Shown here: positions 11,990 to 57,782 of the stretch, piece after piece
Position numbering within the stretch: position 1 is the first letter of the stretch
Layout of the letters: each line of letters opens with the position of its first letter
Assembly (NCBI GenBank): GCA_033239005.1
Contig: BSQZ01000022.1
Coordinates: forward strand, 624,001 to 688,000
DNA from: Lamellibrachia satsuma
Taxonomy: Eukaryota; Annelida; Polychaeta; Sabellida; Siboglinidae
Direction: 5' to 3'
DNA length: 64,000 nucleotides
The notes under the pieces: model-generated
Database searches by the model: none
Seen by the model: the letters and a program-made list of their open reading frames with translations, nothing else
Told to the model about the DNA's origin: nothing
Position numbers and translations under genes: made by a program

Positions 11990-12262
11990 ATGCAAAATAA
12001 CAACACAAGTCCAGCGTAGATTGAAATAGGCCAAAGAATGACATTTAGATTTATTAATTAAGGAGCATGAAATTAGGCAAGCATACACCATCAAAATAAG
12101 ATACATCCAATAATCTCAGCAAGCATGCCGGCCCCCAAAAGGTGTTTACACATAATTAGTAAATCATGCCTATCAGCTACCCACTACCAGTACTATCTGT
12201 ACCACTACTGACTTATATATACAATTCACATGGTATCGGTGGGGGTCACTCCGCCCCTAGCC
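11990..12262 (+). mobile_element. ~265-bp interspersed repeat, copy 2
   Basis: Nearly identical to copies 1 and 3 but continues into CACTCCGCCCCTAG. Sequence to its right (to ~12600) shares blocks with 48240-48330, such as the stretch around GAGAGGTAGGGCCAAAC, which suggests a longer parent element. Confidence 0.75.
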
Positions 12263-12998
12263 AAACATGGTAAATGAAAAAAGTGGGCTAACCACCCAAC
12301 ATTCTTGAACAATTCATAATGAACATTATGGAAACACAACACACAATGTATAAAGGTGTTACATAGCTAGACATTAGTCAACCAGTAACTACTAACACAT
12401 CAGACCGAGAGGTAGGGCCAAACAGCCACCCAAATGTACTCGTAAAAAGTACCCGCACTAAAAACCCTGTGTACACTACTGAAAACTCAGTGGAGGGAAA
12501 AGCGTTAATGCAGAACCTCGTGTACCAAACTATAACAGGGAAAAGCGTCAAGAAATTCAAAAACTTGGTGAACTACCTCTCTGTCTTCAGTGTTCCAGTG
12601 TATCCCTACCTAATGCACCACTTGATTTATTAGATAACACTGGGTAACAACTGTTAACACAATATTAGGGAGGGAGGGTGGGATTTTTTCAAACGGATCG
12701 GAATAAACCGAACAACAAAACTGATCTTGCAATAAAATCAACAAATTCAGCGATAACGAATAATCAGTAACAATAGAAATTCGGAAATATTTGCAGCGCA
12801 AAGGTCTCACAACGACACAAGCTAACTTGGAAATCGAGAGAGGCTGGCTCTAGCTCACGTGGTTGGTGTATCCATACGCGTGAGCGAGTAATTAGGCCAA
12901 TACTCTCTCTACCATAAAAGGTCTAACCTCAAATCGCCTTCATTGCCCTGTCATCTCGCATAAAATCCTTTATGCGCCGCTGTCACATAAATTCATTT

Positions 12999-13268
12999 AT
13001 GCAAAATAACAACACAAGTCCAGCGTAGATTGAAATAGGCCAAAGAATGACATTTAGATTTATTAATTAAGGAGCATGAAATTAGGCAAGCATACACCAT
13101 CAAAATAAGATACATCCAATAATCTCAGCAAGCATGCCGGCCCCCAAAAGGTGTTTACACATAATTAGTAAATCATGCCTATCAGCTACCCACTACCAGT
13201 ACTATCTGTACCACTACTGACTTATATATACAATTCACATGGTATCGGTGGGGGTCACTCCGCCACTA
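12999..13268 (+). mobile_element. ~265-bp interspersed repeat, copy 3
   Basis: Almost identical to copy 2 over its whole length. Its right end abuts a truncated reverse-transcriptase relic. Confidence 0.75.
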
Positions 13269-13269
13269 G

Positions 13270-13850
13270 GTCACCCTCTGTGACCGACCCCTTATGCAGA
13301 CGATTTATGTGTTATTGTCCCTATGGTCTACAGGCTTTGCTAAATATATGTTCTAAATATGGTTTTGAAAATAATATTTTATATAACCCTATAAAATCTA
13401 TATGTATGGTTGTCAAACTACATGGCTATCAACTAAAATGTCCCCATGTTTACTTGAATAACAACAAACTTGAATATGTTGAAAAGGCCAAATATTTAGG
13501 GGTATTCATTTGTAATGATCTGAAGGCGAATATGAAGATATGTTAAGACGTCTGCGTAGTTGTTATGCCAGGTCTAACAGTATCATTTGGAAATTTCACA
13601 ACTGTTCAATTGGTGTAAAACTGCATGTATTTCATGCCTGTTGTACAATTTATTGTTCCCAACTCAAGAGTACTTGTTTGAAACTGAACGTTGCCTACAA
13701 CAACACGCATAGGCAAATTTTAGGATACAATAGTTGGGACAGTGCCATTTGTATGTTTGCTAACAATTCCATTAATAATTTTGATGCCCTGTTGAAAAGA
13801 ATATTTATGGTTTTAGAAAACGGGTTTATGACATTGAAAATAATTTAATA
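13270..13850 (+). pseudogene. Non-LTR reverse transcriptase C-terminal relic
   Basis: TATGCAGACGAT at 13293-13304 encodes the catalytic YADD. It is followed in shifted frames by LQALLNICSKYGFENNILYN, KLEYVEKAKYLGVFICNDLK, LRRLRSCYARSNSIIWKF and NVAYNNTHRQILGYNSWDSA. This order is that of the palm/thumb and C-terminal region of a LINE reverse transcriptase. At least two frameshifts break it and the N-terminal half is missing. Confidence 0.7.
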
Positions 13851-14605
13851 AAATGTATGAACACCATAAATATTCTCAATGGACCCATGTGGTCTAGGTG
13901 GGCACAAGCACTTTATTGTGAATAGTGGTGATTTTACATCCCAATTATATATTTTAAATTAGTTAAAAACATAATTACATTTTTATGTACATGTATACTT
14001 GCTCAATTGCATATGGGTTTATTTACCTGAAATAAAAATATTCATATTCGTATTCGATTCTTAAAATAGAAAGCGACGCCACCTAATGAGCATGTTGTAA
14101 ACCGATACTTTGTAATGTTGTCACAGTGAGCATTTTTAAATTAGCTTGTTTAATTGATTAATTAGACGTGTATCTATGCAAACACAGTCCCTTGACCTAT
14201 GCAATCAATCTGATATATGACCTAGTGGCTACATCCTGAAGACAAATTGTTTTGCTATACTCAACAATGTATACACTACTTACTTGAATCATAAAATAGA
14301 ATACAAGTGTACCTAATATATTTCACTAGTAGATCTTCTAACAAATAATTGTTGCATGGTACATAATGTTATATAAATGATCAAAACTGTCACCAGCAGT
14401 TGTTTACTTATTGTTGACCTACTTAGCATTACTTATATAGGCACGTTGTAAACAGTACACCATTTCCATTATATATTACTTGGAGTTCAATAAATACTAT
14501 ATATAATATGATACTTAGGCTCACAAATATTGTATAGACTCAAAGGTATTTCATTACATAGACATGCATCACACACTGTGTGTGTGTAACCATGTATCAT
14601 GATAC
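13851..14605. other. No feature seen
   Basis: AT-rich sequence with several AATAAA-like strings. The part nearest 13850 may be the 3' UTR of the LINE relic. No gene is supported. Confidence 0.35.
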
Positions 14606-14609
14606 ATGA

Positions 14610-14830
14610 TACAACTTCATCATCATCATCATGTGGTGCCATCCAATCTTGGAAGGTCAGCTATCACGGACTGCTACTCATATGTGCATTGTGCCATTCT
14701 GACCAGATCTTCATACTTCATGTTCTCCATCCATGACTTGCAGTTGTCTCTCCGTGTCACTCTTGGTCTTTGTCTGCCTCTCAGTCTTATTGTCAACCAT
14801 TCTCTCCAATACTTCTTGTCTGACGATGTG
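14610..14830 (-). mobile_element. RTE-like LINE 3'-end relic
   Basis: On the minus strand RGRQRPRVTRRDNCKSWMEN, then YEDLVRMAQ, then after a stop SVIADLPRLDGTT, resembles the extreme C-terminus of RTE/jockey-type reverse transcriptases. It is followed by a (GAT)n tail (14616-14632), as RTE elements often have. It is broken by a stop and truncated 5'. Confidence 0.6.
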
Positions 14831-14949
14831 ACCAAAACCACTTCAGTTACAGCTATTAAAGACACAACAGCACAGACTACACACATGTGTGTAGCATATG
14901 AACATTGTATCATATTTAAGTCTTTATAATATGGTCCCATATAAGGTGA

Positions 14950-16112
14950 CAAAATGTGTCATTTTTCAATGTCTGCAACTCTGTTAAAAAAGTGGATGGG
15001 GTGTCTTTAAAATATTCTAGCATGAATACTAATTAACATACAACTATAAAACTGATATCATGATGTATCTTAATAATAGACCTTTCCTGTGATGTAAAAC
15101 TCTGCATACCTTAATTTTCTAAAAATGGTCCAGCTAGGCTCCAACAACTAATAAAGTATAATGATGTAGTTTATAATTTTTTTATAATTGATTAAATTTA
15201 TGTATGTGCCAACTATTATATTTCATACACTTATGTAGTTAACTATTTTTGCATGTCTTTTATATTTTGGTATTACATTAAAATAATCATGTTGATTTAT
15301 AAACCATTTGGAAATAATTTTTTTAATTATTTTGGAAAAGAACTGTTTTTGGAAATTTGCATTATGCATGTTTGACACTGAAATTAAACTTTTTAAAAAC
15401 TCAAACTTTTACCATCAATCACTCAGGTTTAGTATTGTTCATGTAATTAATAACACTCCCGCCTTGATCATAGATAAAATTCAGTCTCACTAGTTGCAAG
15501 GTTTCAGCTCCTATGCAAAGAATGTCTTTCTGTCACAATATAGCTCAAGTTGTAATATCCGGAATTGTTACTTATGCCACTTATACAATAACTAATTGCT
15601 GTTAAATGTTTGCTAACTGATTTCCTCTTCATACCATCTCACATATTATAATAATATATTATGTATTGATTGTCTTTATTTAAGCATACACTCATGCAAT
15701 ACATTCAAGTTATTTGTCTTTAATCCCTCACTCAATTCTTTTGTTTAATTTATTATAATTTTATTGGGTGGCTGTCATGTTAGTGACCAAATTATGGTCT
15801 TAGTGGCAGTCTCCCAGACCGACATGGTTTCATACCTATACAGTTAACATTCATATTTGTGAATTTATGCATTTTGAAGAAATTTGTAGTATGTTTTTGT
15901 ATTTCTTAATTTATATTATATGTCTTGTCGAATAAACAATTCATGATTCCTGATACACCTAGTTAATTTCTTTAAAAAAATTAACATAAAAATGTGGTTT
16001 TGTTTTATCTTGAAAATGGGTATCACGATAATTGAAATAAAGAAATGCATACCTGTATGCAATATGGCATTTATTTCCCAAGAAAAATGTATGAAATCAT
16101 GTTTTAAACTTG
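14950..16112. other. AT-rich, no feature seen
   Basis: Very AT-rich sequence without supported exons or repeats. Confidence 0.35.
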
Positions 16113-16267
16113 TTTAATAACAAGGAGATATAAAAACATTGGCAATTCCGGCATTTAATAACAAGGAGATATAAAAACATTGGCAATTCCGGCATTTAAT
16201 AACAAGGAGATATAAAAACATTGGCAATTCCGGCATTTAATAACAAGGAGATATAAAAACATTGGCA
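16113..16267. repeat. 41-bp tandem repeat, about 4 copies
   Basis: The unit starts TTTAATAACAAGGAGATATA and ends GGCAATTCCGGCA. Three copies are identical and the last is cut short, so the expansion is recent. Confidence 0.92.
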
Positions 16268-16892
16268 TTGTGAAAACAATGACTTTAGAGCCACATTGTG
16301 AGTTATATATGGTATGTATCCAGGGTAGTTAAAATATGGGACAAAATGTGGCAGCCCTATCAACTTTGCACTGTTGTGTCATGGACGTACAGCGTTATGG
16401 ACGTACATAAAATGTGATTGTACACAATGAAGATAAACCATAAAATATGATAAATAAAATAAAGTAAAGTACTCCGGATTAAAAATGTACTTGGTGTTTT
16501 TTTTTATAATTCAGTTACTAGACAATACAATAAAAAATGTGAATTTTGTGTTATGGACGTTCACGCTTGATGTGAGCCAAATTGGAACCAGGATTCCTAA
16601 AATCATGCTGAACATAGGGAAATAAAATTTGACAGTTACACTGCTATGTCACCCTATCTCATTGCTACATTAAAAAATCTGTAAAAAATGTAAAGTTGAA
16701 TTTTTCTGAAAGGTTGCATATTGTATACCACCGTCTTTGACATCAAATATTTTGTGATTCGTGCAATGATATTGATACATCAATCATGTTTCCCTTTAGT
16801 ACAAATGTTTATCTTCAAAATGGTACCTTACTTACATAAATAAACCTAATTTAAAAAAAATTATGGTTGGATTGATTATTTGGCAGGATTGC
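16268..16892. other. No feature seen
   Basis: AT-rich sequence. The phrase GTTATGGACGT occurs twice (about 16392 and 16551), otherwise nothing is supported. Confidence 0.35.
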
Positions 16893-17225
16893 CCTTATGC
16901 AGAACAACAATGCAAGTCCAGTGTAGAGTAAAATAGGCCAAATAAATTACATTTAATTCAGTAATGTGCTAGCAATTATGCAAACACTCGCCATCAAAAC
17001 GACATGCATTATCACAACATGCATGCCAGCCCCCAAATGGTGTGTACATTTAATATCTACAATTCACATGTATTATGCCAGACTAGCAAACATTGATAAT
17101 GATACTATTTAATTATCTCCGGCAGCCACTCGCTACAAGTACTAACTACATCACTACTGACTAGCATTTGTCATTCACACTATTTCTGTGAGGGTTTCTC
17201 TGCCACAAGGTCACGTGAAATCCAC
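16893..17225 (+). mobile_element. ~265-bp interspersed repeat, diverged copy 4
   Basis: TATGCAGAACAACAATGCAA, AAATAGGCCAAA, CATGCCAGCCCCCAAA and a final CTGCCACAAGGTCAC follow the same order as copies 1-3 but with many changes and an insertion. Confidence 0.6.
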
Positions 17226-18185
17226 TGTAACCAACCCCCACCAAAATACATTTGTTATGCCTAACAATATCTTCAACATCATTAGTAAGACTGTTGTGGA
17301 TTATAAATCTAAGATATATGCATTGATCAGTGTTAGGTAGTAAGCACTGCAGTGTCATGAAATGATACACATGAAATATCATGTATTGATCAAACTGTGA
17401 CACACATTTTAACCCCACAAAATACACCAAGCGTGAATACCAGTCATAGGAAACTCCCATACATGTTAACAGGACCACTAGTAAAAGCCTGCCAGCAATT
17501 CATACACGTCACGCTCCATCGAGTGACCTCAAGGACCCTGCATAGACTTGCTGTGTGTCATGCCTGATTGACTGCATGAGTAAGGGGGCTTTTTTTAGAA
17601 GTAGGGACTGTCCAGTAAGCAGGAACCGTTCCTGATTGGAGGATTCTTTAGAGGAAAGCAATGAATCAGACTGTGAAGCTGAGTAGTAGTTGTTAGTGCC
17701 GAGTTGATTTAGCAGGTGTTTAAAGGGACTGGTGGACTATTGTGATAACTATTAATAACAGTAGAACAGTAAAAAGTTACATACTTTTGTGGATACTTTC
17801 ACACTGTACACGTATATTGGCTCAGGTAGGTTCGTACCTGGACTACAGGTGTGGTCATATGTTTGTTAAATTAACAGCGTAGAAGGTTGTATGACCCATT
17901 TGTGCATGTATGCTGGTGTCTTGTATTTGGTCTCCTGAGACTGAGCGGTATGTGGCCGGGGTCTCAACCTCCAATCTCCCACCTGTTTTGGGGGCCAACC
18001 TCCAAACACTGACCTCCCATTTCCTACCACACATCCCATATTTGTATGTATATAATATTGGCTGTTGCTATAGGTCCGGACCTGGACATAGTGCAAAACG
18101 GCTATTGGTCCGGCACTTCAGCCAATCTAAAGCACTAAAACATTGCAACACTAACTGCCACACATCTCACATAGGCGATAATAAG
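17226..18185. other. No gene recognised before the 22-bp array
   Basis: Mixed-composition sequence. If the plus-strand gene starts upstream of 19552, its 5' exon could be hidden here, but I could not identify an ATG exon ending in phase 0. Confidence 0.3.
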
Positions 18186-19205
18186 GCCTATGTCTTGGTC
18201 TCAGTAGAGAGGATTGATGCTCTCAGTAGAGAGGACCAAGGCTCTCAGTAGAGAGGACTACACTTCTCAGTAGAAAGGATCATGGTTCTGGGTAGAGAAG
18301 ACCACAGTTATCAGTAAAGAGAACCAAGGTTCTCAGTTGAGAGGACTACGGCTCTTAGTAGAGAGGACTACACTTCTCAGTAGAGAGGATCATGGTTCTG
18401 AGTAGAAAAGACCACAGTTATCAGTAAAGAGATCGAGGCTCTCAGTTGAGAGGACCACGGTTCTTACTAGAGAGGACAGTGGTTGTTAGTAGAGAGGACT
18501 ACACTTCTCAGTAGAGAGGATCATGGTTCTGAGCAGAGAAGACCACAGTTATCAGTAAAGAGAACCGAGGCTCTCAGTTGAGAGGACCATGGCTCTTAGT
18601 AGAGAGGACTACACTTCTCAGTAGAGAGGATCATGGTTCTGAGTAGAGAAGACCACAGTTATCAGTAAAGAGATCGAGGCTCTCAGTTGAGAGGACCACG
18701 GTTCTTAGTAGAGAGGACTACACTTCTCAGTAGAGAGGATCATGGTTCTGAGTAGAGAAGACCACAGTTATCAGTAAAGAGATCGAGGCTCTCAGATGAG
18801 AGGACCACGGTTCTTAGTAGAGAGGACTACACTTCTCAGTAGAGAGGATCATGGTTCTGAGTAGAGAAGACCACAGTTATCAGTAAAGAGATCGAGGCTC
18901 TCAGTTGAGAGGACCACGGTTCTTAGTAGAGAGGACTACACTTCTCAGTAGAGAGGATCATGGTTCTGAGTAGAGAAGACCACAGTTATCAGTAAAGAGA
19001 CCGAGGCTCTCAGTTGAGAGGACCACGGCTCTTAGTAGAGAGGACTACACTTCTCAGTAGAGAGGATCATGGTTCTGAGTAGAGAAGACCACAGTTATCA
19101 GTGAAGATAACCGAGGCTTTCAGTTGAGAGGACCACGGTTCTCATTGGAGAGGACCGAGGATCTTAGTAAAGAAGACTGAGGTTCTCAGTAGATAGGACT
19201 GATGT
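18186..19205. repeat. 22-bp minisatellite with 5-unit higher-order repeat
   Basis: The basic unit is ~22 bp, of the form CTCAGTAGAGAGGACCACGG plus TT. Five distinct units make a 109-110 bp higher-order repeat, seen by the spacing of GACTACACTTCTCAG at about 18497, 18607, 18716 and 18825. The unit aligns with the tRNA-like head of the SINE at 24583 (CTCATTCAAG...GACCTGGGTT). Confidence 0.93.
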
Positions 19206-19207
19206 GA

Positions 19208-19425
19208 ATCATTTTTTTTTGCCATTGGAAACCTGTGGAAGTTAGTTCACCCCACATTGCCCCAGTTCACCCCACATTGCCCTAGTTCACTCGGACGTAT
19301 AAATGAGTCCCTGGTGCTTGTGGCTAGGGGTGGTTCACCTACACTGGCAGGTTAACCACCCAAGCAATAAGTGCCTTGTATGACTGCTGTATTCGATTCA
19401 TTCTCTGGTTTCTTATAATAATAAT
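19208..19425 (+). mobile_element. SINE body in front of the first PAP exon
   Basis: Contains CCACATTGCCCCAGTTCAC (with a short internal duplication), AAATGAGTCCCTGGTGCTTG and GCAGGTTAACCACCC. The same blocks lie in front of later PAP exons, so the SINE predates the exon-pair duplication. The head has been turned into the adjoining 22-bp array. Confidence 0.65.
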
Positions 19426-19551
19426 AACAGTTCTTAGATGCACCAGTCTCTAGCTTCAATAGCCGACCACTCCACTCATAAAAGTCCATTTAAAAATAAA
19501 AATCATCACTTAAACCCTGTCATAAATGTGCTGTCTTTATTTGTTTCACAG

Positions 19552-53230
<33,679 letters not shown>

Positions 53231-53462
53231 GACGTCACCACAGGGTGTCTGTGTATCCTATCACCTTTAAGGGAATGTATGGCTTGTTTCATTGGTTAAT
53301 CAAATGACTGTTATAGGTCATCAATACTTAATTTATTAGTATTTGTAACATTCCAGTTGGTTGAAAATAATATCCATACATGTGACTGTTGTCATCTTTC
53401 ACCCTTAATGTTTAAGAGAGTACACGATCTGGCGATAAATTAAAATATGCTAGTCTTATGAC

Positions 53463-53465
<3 letters not shown>

Positions 53466-53494
<29 letters not shown>
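53466..53494. repeat. (TA)n microsatellite
   Basis: About 14 TA repeats, followed by TGTCGAAACCGC of unknown origin. Confidence 0.92.
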
Positions 53495-53497
<3 letters not shown>

Positions 53498-53626
53498 GAA
53501 ACCGCTTTCCCCACTTTTGGCCTTCTATAAGATGAACACGGGGGTTTGTCCCCTAGTATTTGGTGTTCATAGGGTTTTCTGCGCAGACAGGCTTCCTGTT
53601 TCTTCATCGGTATTCTTGACTTATTT

Positions 53627-54130
53627 AACAAGATTTAACAAGATTTGCCATCCAAGCCAAAGGCCCAGATGGCAAGTGGATAAGGAAGCCATTGGCTTAT
53701 CGAGAGTCCAACAATGTTCACCTACTTATAACCCGCCCTCCTGAGATATGTGTCAACCTTGTTTTTAAACATATTCACGCTGCTAGCAGTTACACAATCT
53801 GTAGACAATTTGTTCCATTCATTTATTGTCCTCTGTGAGAACGAGTGCTTCCTGATGTCCAATCTACATCGATCCTTTACTAATTTTACCTCATGTCCTC
53901 TAGTTCTGCTATCCTTCTTGAGTGAGAAAAACATATTTCTATCAATATTTTCATACCCATTCAATATCTTAAAAAACTTCAATCTGATCTCCTCTTAACC
54001 TCCTTGTCTCTAGAGTTGTTAAACCACATTCTTTCAGACGTTCTTCATAACTAAGGTTTCTAAGTTCTGGAATCATTTTAGTTGCTCTCCTTTGTATGCA
54101 TTCAAGCGTATCTATATCCTTATGTTTATA
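53627..54130 (-). mobile_element. CR1-like LINE 3' fragment (younger copy)
   Basis: On the minus strand IPELRNLSYEERLKECGLTT and SFSQRTINEWNKLSTDCVTA closely match the element at 29.6-32.9 kb. It ends with the same doubled CTTGTTAAAT 3' terminus. One break near 53970-53985. 5'-truncated. Confidence 0.9.
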
Positions 54131-54388
54131 TAGGTTAGCGAAATGGCCCCACCTGTTTGTAATTAAATTTGCGTATTGGTGGTGGAATGTCTGTATTCTT
54201 TGCATTACATGTTCCTGAAGACTTCTTGATTTATATATGTTATCGTCATGCTTGTAGGAATGTGGCTCTGAGAAACTTGCCGGACGGGGCTGTACATGTG
54301 TTCAGTTCCTGTCTGGTTTGCTTTGAGGAGCTCACATTCCTGTTAATGTGCTTCCCAAAGTGGCTGCGTGATAAGCAGTCCACTTTGC

Positions 54389-54394
54389 AATAAA
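54389..54394 (+). terminator. Candidate polyadenylation signal
   Basis: AATAAA, 1.16 kb downstream of the SH2 stop and preceded by a GC-richer stretch (54250-54385). It could end the adaptor transcript, with the CR1 fragment then lying in its 3' UTR. No closer perfect AATAAA was noticed. Confidence 0.3.
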
Positions 54395-54414
54395 AAACGT
54401 CATTTATTTGGCCT

Positions 54415-55555
54415 GTTTCAATTCTCCACTACATCGAACTTGTGTTGGTTATTGCATAAATATATATACCGCTTTATTGGGTTCAAAGATCAACAAATCT
54501 TCAATTTTGAAAGTAAAATACAACGGGTGTTTAATTAGTCACATTTGATCTAATTTCTTATGGTAATTGTACTACAGCAATAAAGATTAAAACACAAAGA
54601 GTATCATTATTAATTTAGATGTGCTTTCAGAGCCACAACTTCGCAGCAATTGGCCATTTTAATGATACAAAACCCCCAGTTAGCTGCACATCAGTTAGCC
54701 AATGAAAATCGCTGTACGTTCCCTTTCAGGTCATTTGCATTATGTACAGATATTACTCAGGTGCTCTATAAAATAAAATATGTACATTCTTATATAGCCC
54801 AGTATCCAGTCCTCGTGAATGCTCAAAGCACTTCACTTTATATCTCTTTGTGTCTGTGTAGTTTGAGTTATGTTCGATTTAGGTATACTACTTTACTTTG
54901 ATTGTAGATAAAATGGAAATGATGCATTTTCATTTACATATAATACTATATAATGTACATTTCTGTAATTTCATAGCCAGTCTATTTTGAAGAAAATATT
55001 TAAGAGGTATGGGCTGATAATTTGTACAGTATTGGTGCAAGTATATGTTGTTTTGTCAAAGAATGAAATAGTTTCACAATTCTGTCATTCATCAGGTTTA
55101 TTCAGGATTTAAAGCTCCCTCCTCAATTCAAATGTTTCATCTAATTTTAAATTAATTTTAAAAAAATCAAACCTACCTAGTATCCACTACAACATGCTAG
55201 CTCGTTTGTGCAACTTTTGTGTGTAGTTTTTGTGAAATCATCAGACAAACTATTAAATTACTTAATGCTTGGTCAAATATTGGTGAATTTTTTTAACTGT
55301 GTCATGTGATCGGTGAGAGGATGGAAGTGACACCCATGATTGGCATTCACCCGCAATGTTTAGCAACTTGGATGGCCACTATTTTGAGCCTTACCAGATT
55401 TAACGGACTTCGATTTGAAAAAAATAGGCATTTTTTATTAAATCAACTGCGGATATTACATAAAACTTTTTTATCTGAAATAAATGTATTCTTGCTACTT
55501 AGACTGATAATAATGGTTGTCTTATTTACATGAATAAACTTTTACGTAGATCAAG
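54415..55555. other. Flank with an L2-type hairpin tail fragment
   Basis: AT-rich, no exon supported. At 54785-54837 the minus strand reads GTGAAGTGCTTTGAG...ACTGGGCTATATAAGAA, the same hairpin tail as in the SINEs at 24521 and 57447. Confidence 0.5.
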
Positions 55556-55574
55556 ATACAAATATTTGTTTGCT

Positions 55575-56470
55575 GAAGTGAAGCCAGCGTGGTTCACACA
55601 ATGCCTGTCAGTTGAAGTGAAGCCAACGTGGTTCACACAATGCCTGTCAGTTGAAGTGCAGCCAGCATGGTTCACACAATGCCTGTCAGTTGAAGTGAAG
55701 CCAGCGTGGTTCACACAATGCCTGTCAGTTGAAGTGAAGCCAGCGTGGTTCACACAATGCCTGTCAGTTGAAGTGAAGCCAGCGTGGTTCACACAATGCC
55801 TGTCAGTTGAAGTGAAGCCAGCGTGGTTCACACAATGCCTGTCAGTTGAAGTGAAGCCAGCGTGGTTCACACAATGCCTGTCAGTTGAAGTGAAGCCAGC
55901 GTGGTTCACACAATGCCTGTCAGCTGAAGTGAAGCCAGCGTGGTTCACACAATGCGTGTCAGTTGAAGTGAAGCCAGCATGGTTCACACAATGCCTGTCA
56001 GTTGAAGTGAAACCAGCGTGATTCACACAATGCCTGTCAGTTAAGTGAAGCCAGCTTGGTTCACATGATGCCATTCAGTTGAAGTGAAGCCAGCGTGGCT
56101 CACACAGTGCCTGTCAGTTGAAGTGAAGCCAGCGTGGTTCACACACTGCCTGTCAGTTGAAGTGAAGCCAGCGTGGTTAACACACTGCCTGTCAGTTGAA
56201 GTGAAGCCAGCATGGCTCACACAGTGCCTGTCAGTTGAAGTGAAGCCAGTGTGGTTCACACACGGCCTGTCAGTTGAAGTGAAGCCAGCGTGGTTCACAC
56301 AATGTCATTCAGTTGAAGTGAAGCCAGCGTGGTTCACACAATGCCTGTCAGTTGAAGTGAAGCCAGTGTGGTTCACACAATGCCTGTCAGTTGAAGTGAA
56401 GCCAGTGTGGTTCACACAATGCCTGTCAGTTGAAGTAAAGCCAGCGTGATTCACACAATGCCTGTCAGTT
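55575..56470. repeat. 39-bp minisatellite, about 23 copies
   Basis: The unit is GTTGAAGTGAAGCCAGCGTG followed by GTTCACACAATGCCTGTCA. It is thirteen codons long, so both strands read open (VEVKPAWFTQCLS on plus, TDRHCVNHAGFTS on minus). Slips at about 56041 and 56070 break it. No splice or start context supports translation. Confidence 0.95.
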
Positions 56471-56510
56471 TAGAATTTAAACACCACATCTTGCTTTTGT
56501 TTATTGCAAG

Positions 56511-56643
56511 TGTTGGATTTGTGCACTCTGGTACCATTTGATGAGATCAACAGAAAGTTTGAACAGATTTATCGACAGTTTGAGAAAATGTACCTAAATT
56601 GCTGTAGTGACTATTGTGCCAGTGATAAGTACCACAGCTATGT
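56511..56643 (+). CDS. Weak candidate exon, unknown gene
   Basis: After TTGTTTATTGCAAG the frame reads LDLCTLVPFDEINRKFEQIY then RQFEKMYLNCCSDY and ends at SY|GTAAGC. The composition looks protein-like (helical FEQIYRQFEKMY) and there is a donor, but no partner exon or family was recognised. Confidence 0.25.
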
Positions 56644-56804
56644 AAGCCTTGTAGTTTGTATCAGTCTTGGTCATCGAAGACACAGGCTCATAGAAGTCCT
56701 ATTAAAAGCTGAACTTGTAAATTGTAGTTGATGTTATATAATTTTTCTACAAGTAGTTTTGTATAGATGTGAAAAAGAAGTGTTAATATGAATACTGTAT
56801 TCAA

Positions 56805-57110
56805 CCTATTAAGAATACATGGCCTAATTAGTATATACCCCTTTTAATCAGCAGGATCCGTAATGATTGTAATTTTACTAGTGTGGAACAACTGAAGAGT
56901 GTCGCCATCTGGTGTTAAACAGTTAGGACCAATTTAAGGTTGTACGCTAGTCACCAAATGACACCACTAGTGTTAAACAATTACCTTATTGTCTAGAGAA
57001 ACAAATGTTGGTGTACGCTTATAAGAACAGATTCCTTAACATTTTTCCATGGCCCAGTTTTTGTCAAGCATACTGTAAGCTTGTTAGGTCGTATACAGTA
57101 CTTTTATTTC
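56805..57110 (+). repeat. Dispersed repeat, copy 2
   Basis: Counterpart of 2345-2640 but without a tandem array: it ends TTAGGTCGTATACAGTAC, a single diverged copy of the 32-bp unit start. Confidence 0.75.
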
Positions 57111-57446
57111 ATGTTATGAAAACCATATACTTTCAAATGTTGCTGAAGAGCTATCTTGAAATTATCAATTAATACGAAAATGGGGGGCACTGATGCAAAT
57201 CCAAAAAGAACTAACAAATAAAACTTATTTTGATATAACAATCCTGAACTTTATTATCACAACAATCCGCCATACTAAAATCTCAGTCTAGTCCAGCAGC
57301 CAAACTTAGGACCCCAATCGGCAGCTCACCAGCATGCCCAGCTCACCAGCACGCCCAGCCCTCAGCTGAGAGGGAAACTCTGCATGCCTGCAACTTTACT
57401 GTTTCTATATCACTCTTTACTCTATAATATCATAAAGGTAGAGGTA

Positions 57447-57782
57447 CATATAGCACTGTATCCACTGCTATCCCGTCCTTGGGACTGTTCGAAGTGCTTT
57501 ACACTTCCCCGTGGCAGACCTGATCATTCCAATGCCATCTCTACTTCTCTGGGAAGCATTCAGCCATGCACACACACACACACACACACACACTGCACGA
57601 AGACTTCTTGTTCCGATAGCCATCTCTCTCTGTAGCCAGGTACTCATTTCTACAGCTGAGTGAACTGAGGCAACGTGGAATGAATGAAATTGCCACCAAA
57701 CCTTCGAAACGGCAGCAAGAGGATTCAAACCTGGGTTCTCTCGATTGAAAACCCGACGTTCTAACTGCTATGCTACCACTCC
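57447..57782 (-). mobile_element. tRNA-derived SINE, near full length
   Basis: On the minus strand: head GTGGTAGCATAGCAGTTAGA, then GAACCCAGGTTTGAATCC (box B at 57721-57731), body TGCCTCAGTTCACTCAGCTG and AATGAGTACCTGGC, a (GT)12 tract, CTTCCCAGAGAAG, and tail AAGCACTTCGAACAG...GTGCTATATG. It is the best reference copy for the expanded SINE at 23876. Confidence 0.82.

Noticed and set aside
14606..14929. Plus-strand small protein at 14606
   Set aside because: It is the antisense of an RTE-like LINE C-terminus with its short tandem tail.
55526..56449. Repetitive protein VEVKPAWFTQCLS / TDRHCVNHAGFTS
   Set aside because: By-product of a 39-bp minisatellite; the frame is interrupted and there is no gene context.
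57721..57782. Functional tRNA gene
   Set aside because: Box A/B-like strings are present, but the arms do not form a clean cloverleaf and the sequence continues into a SINE body.
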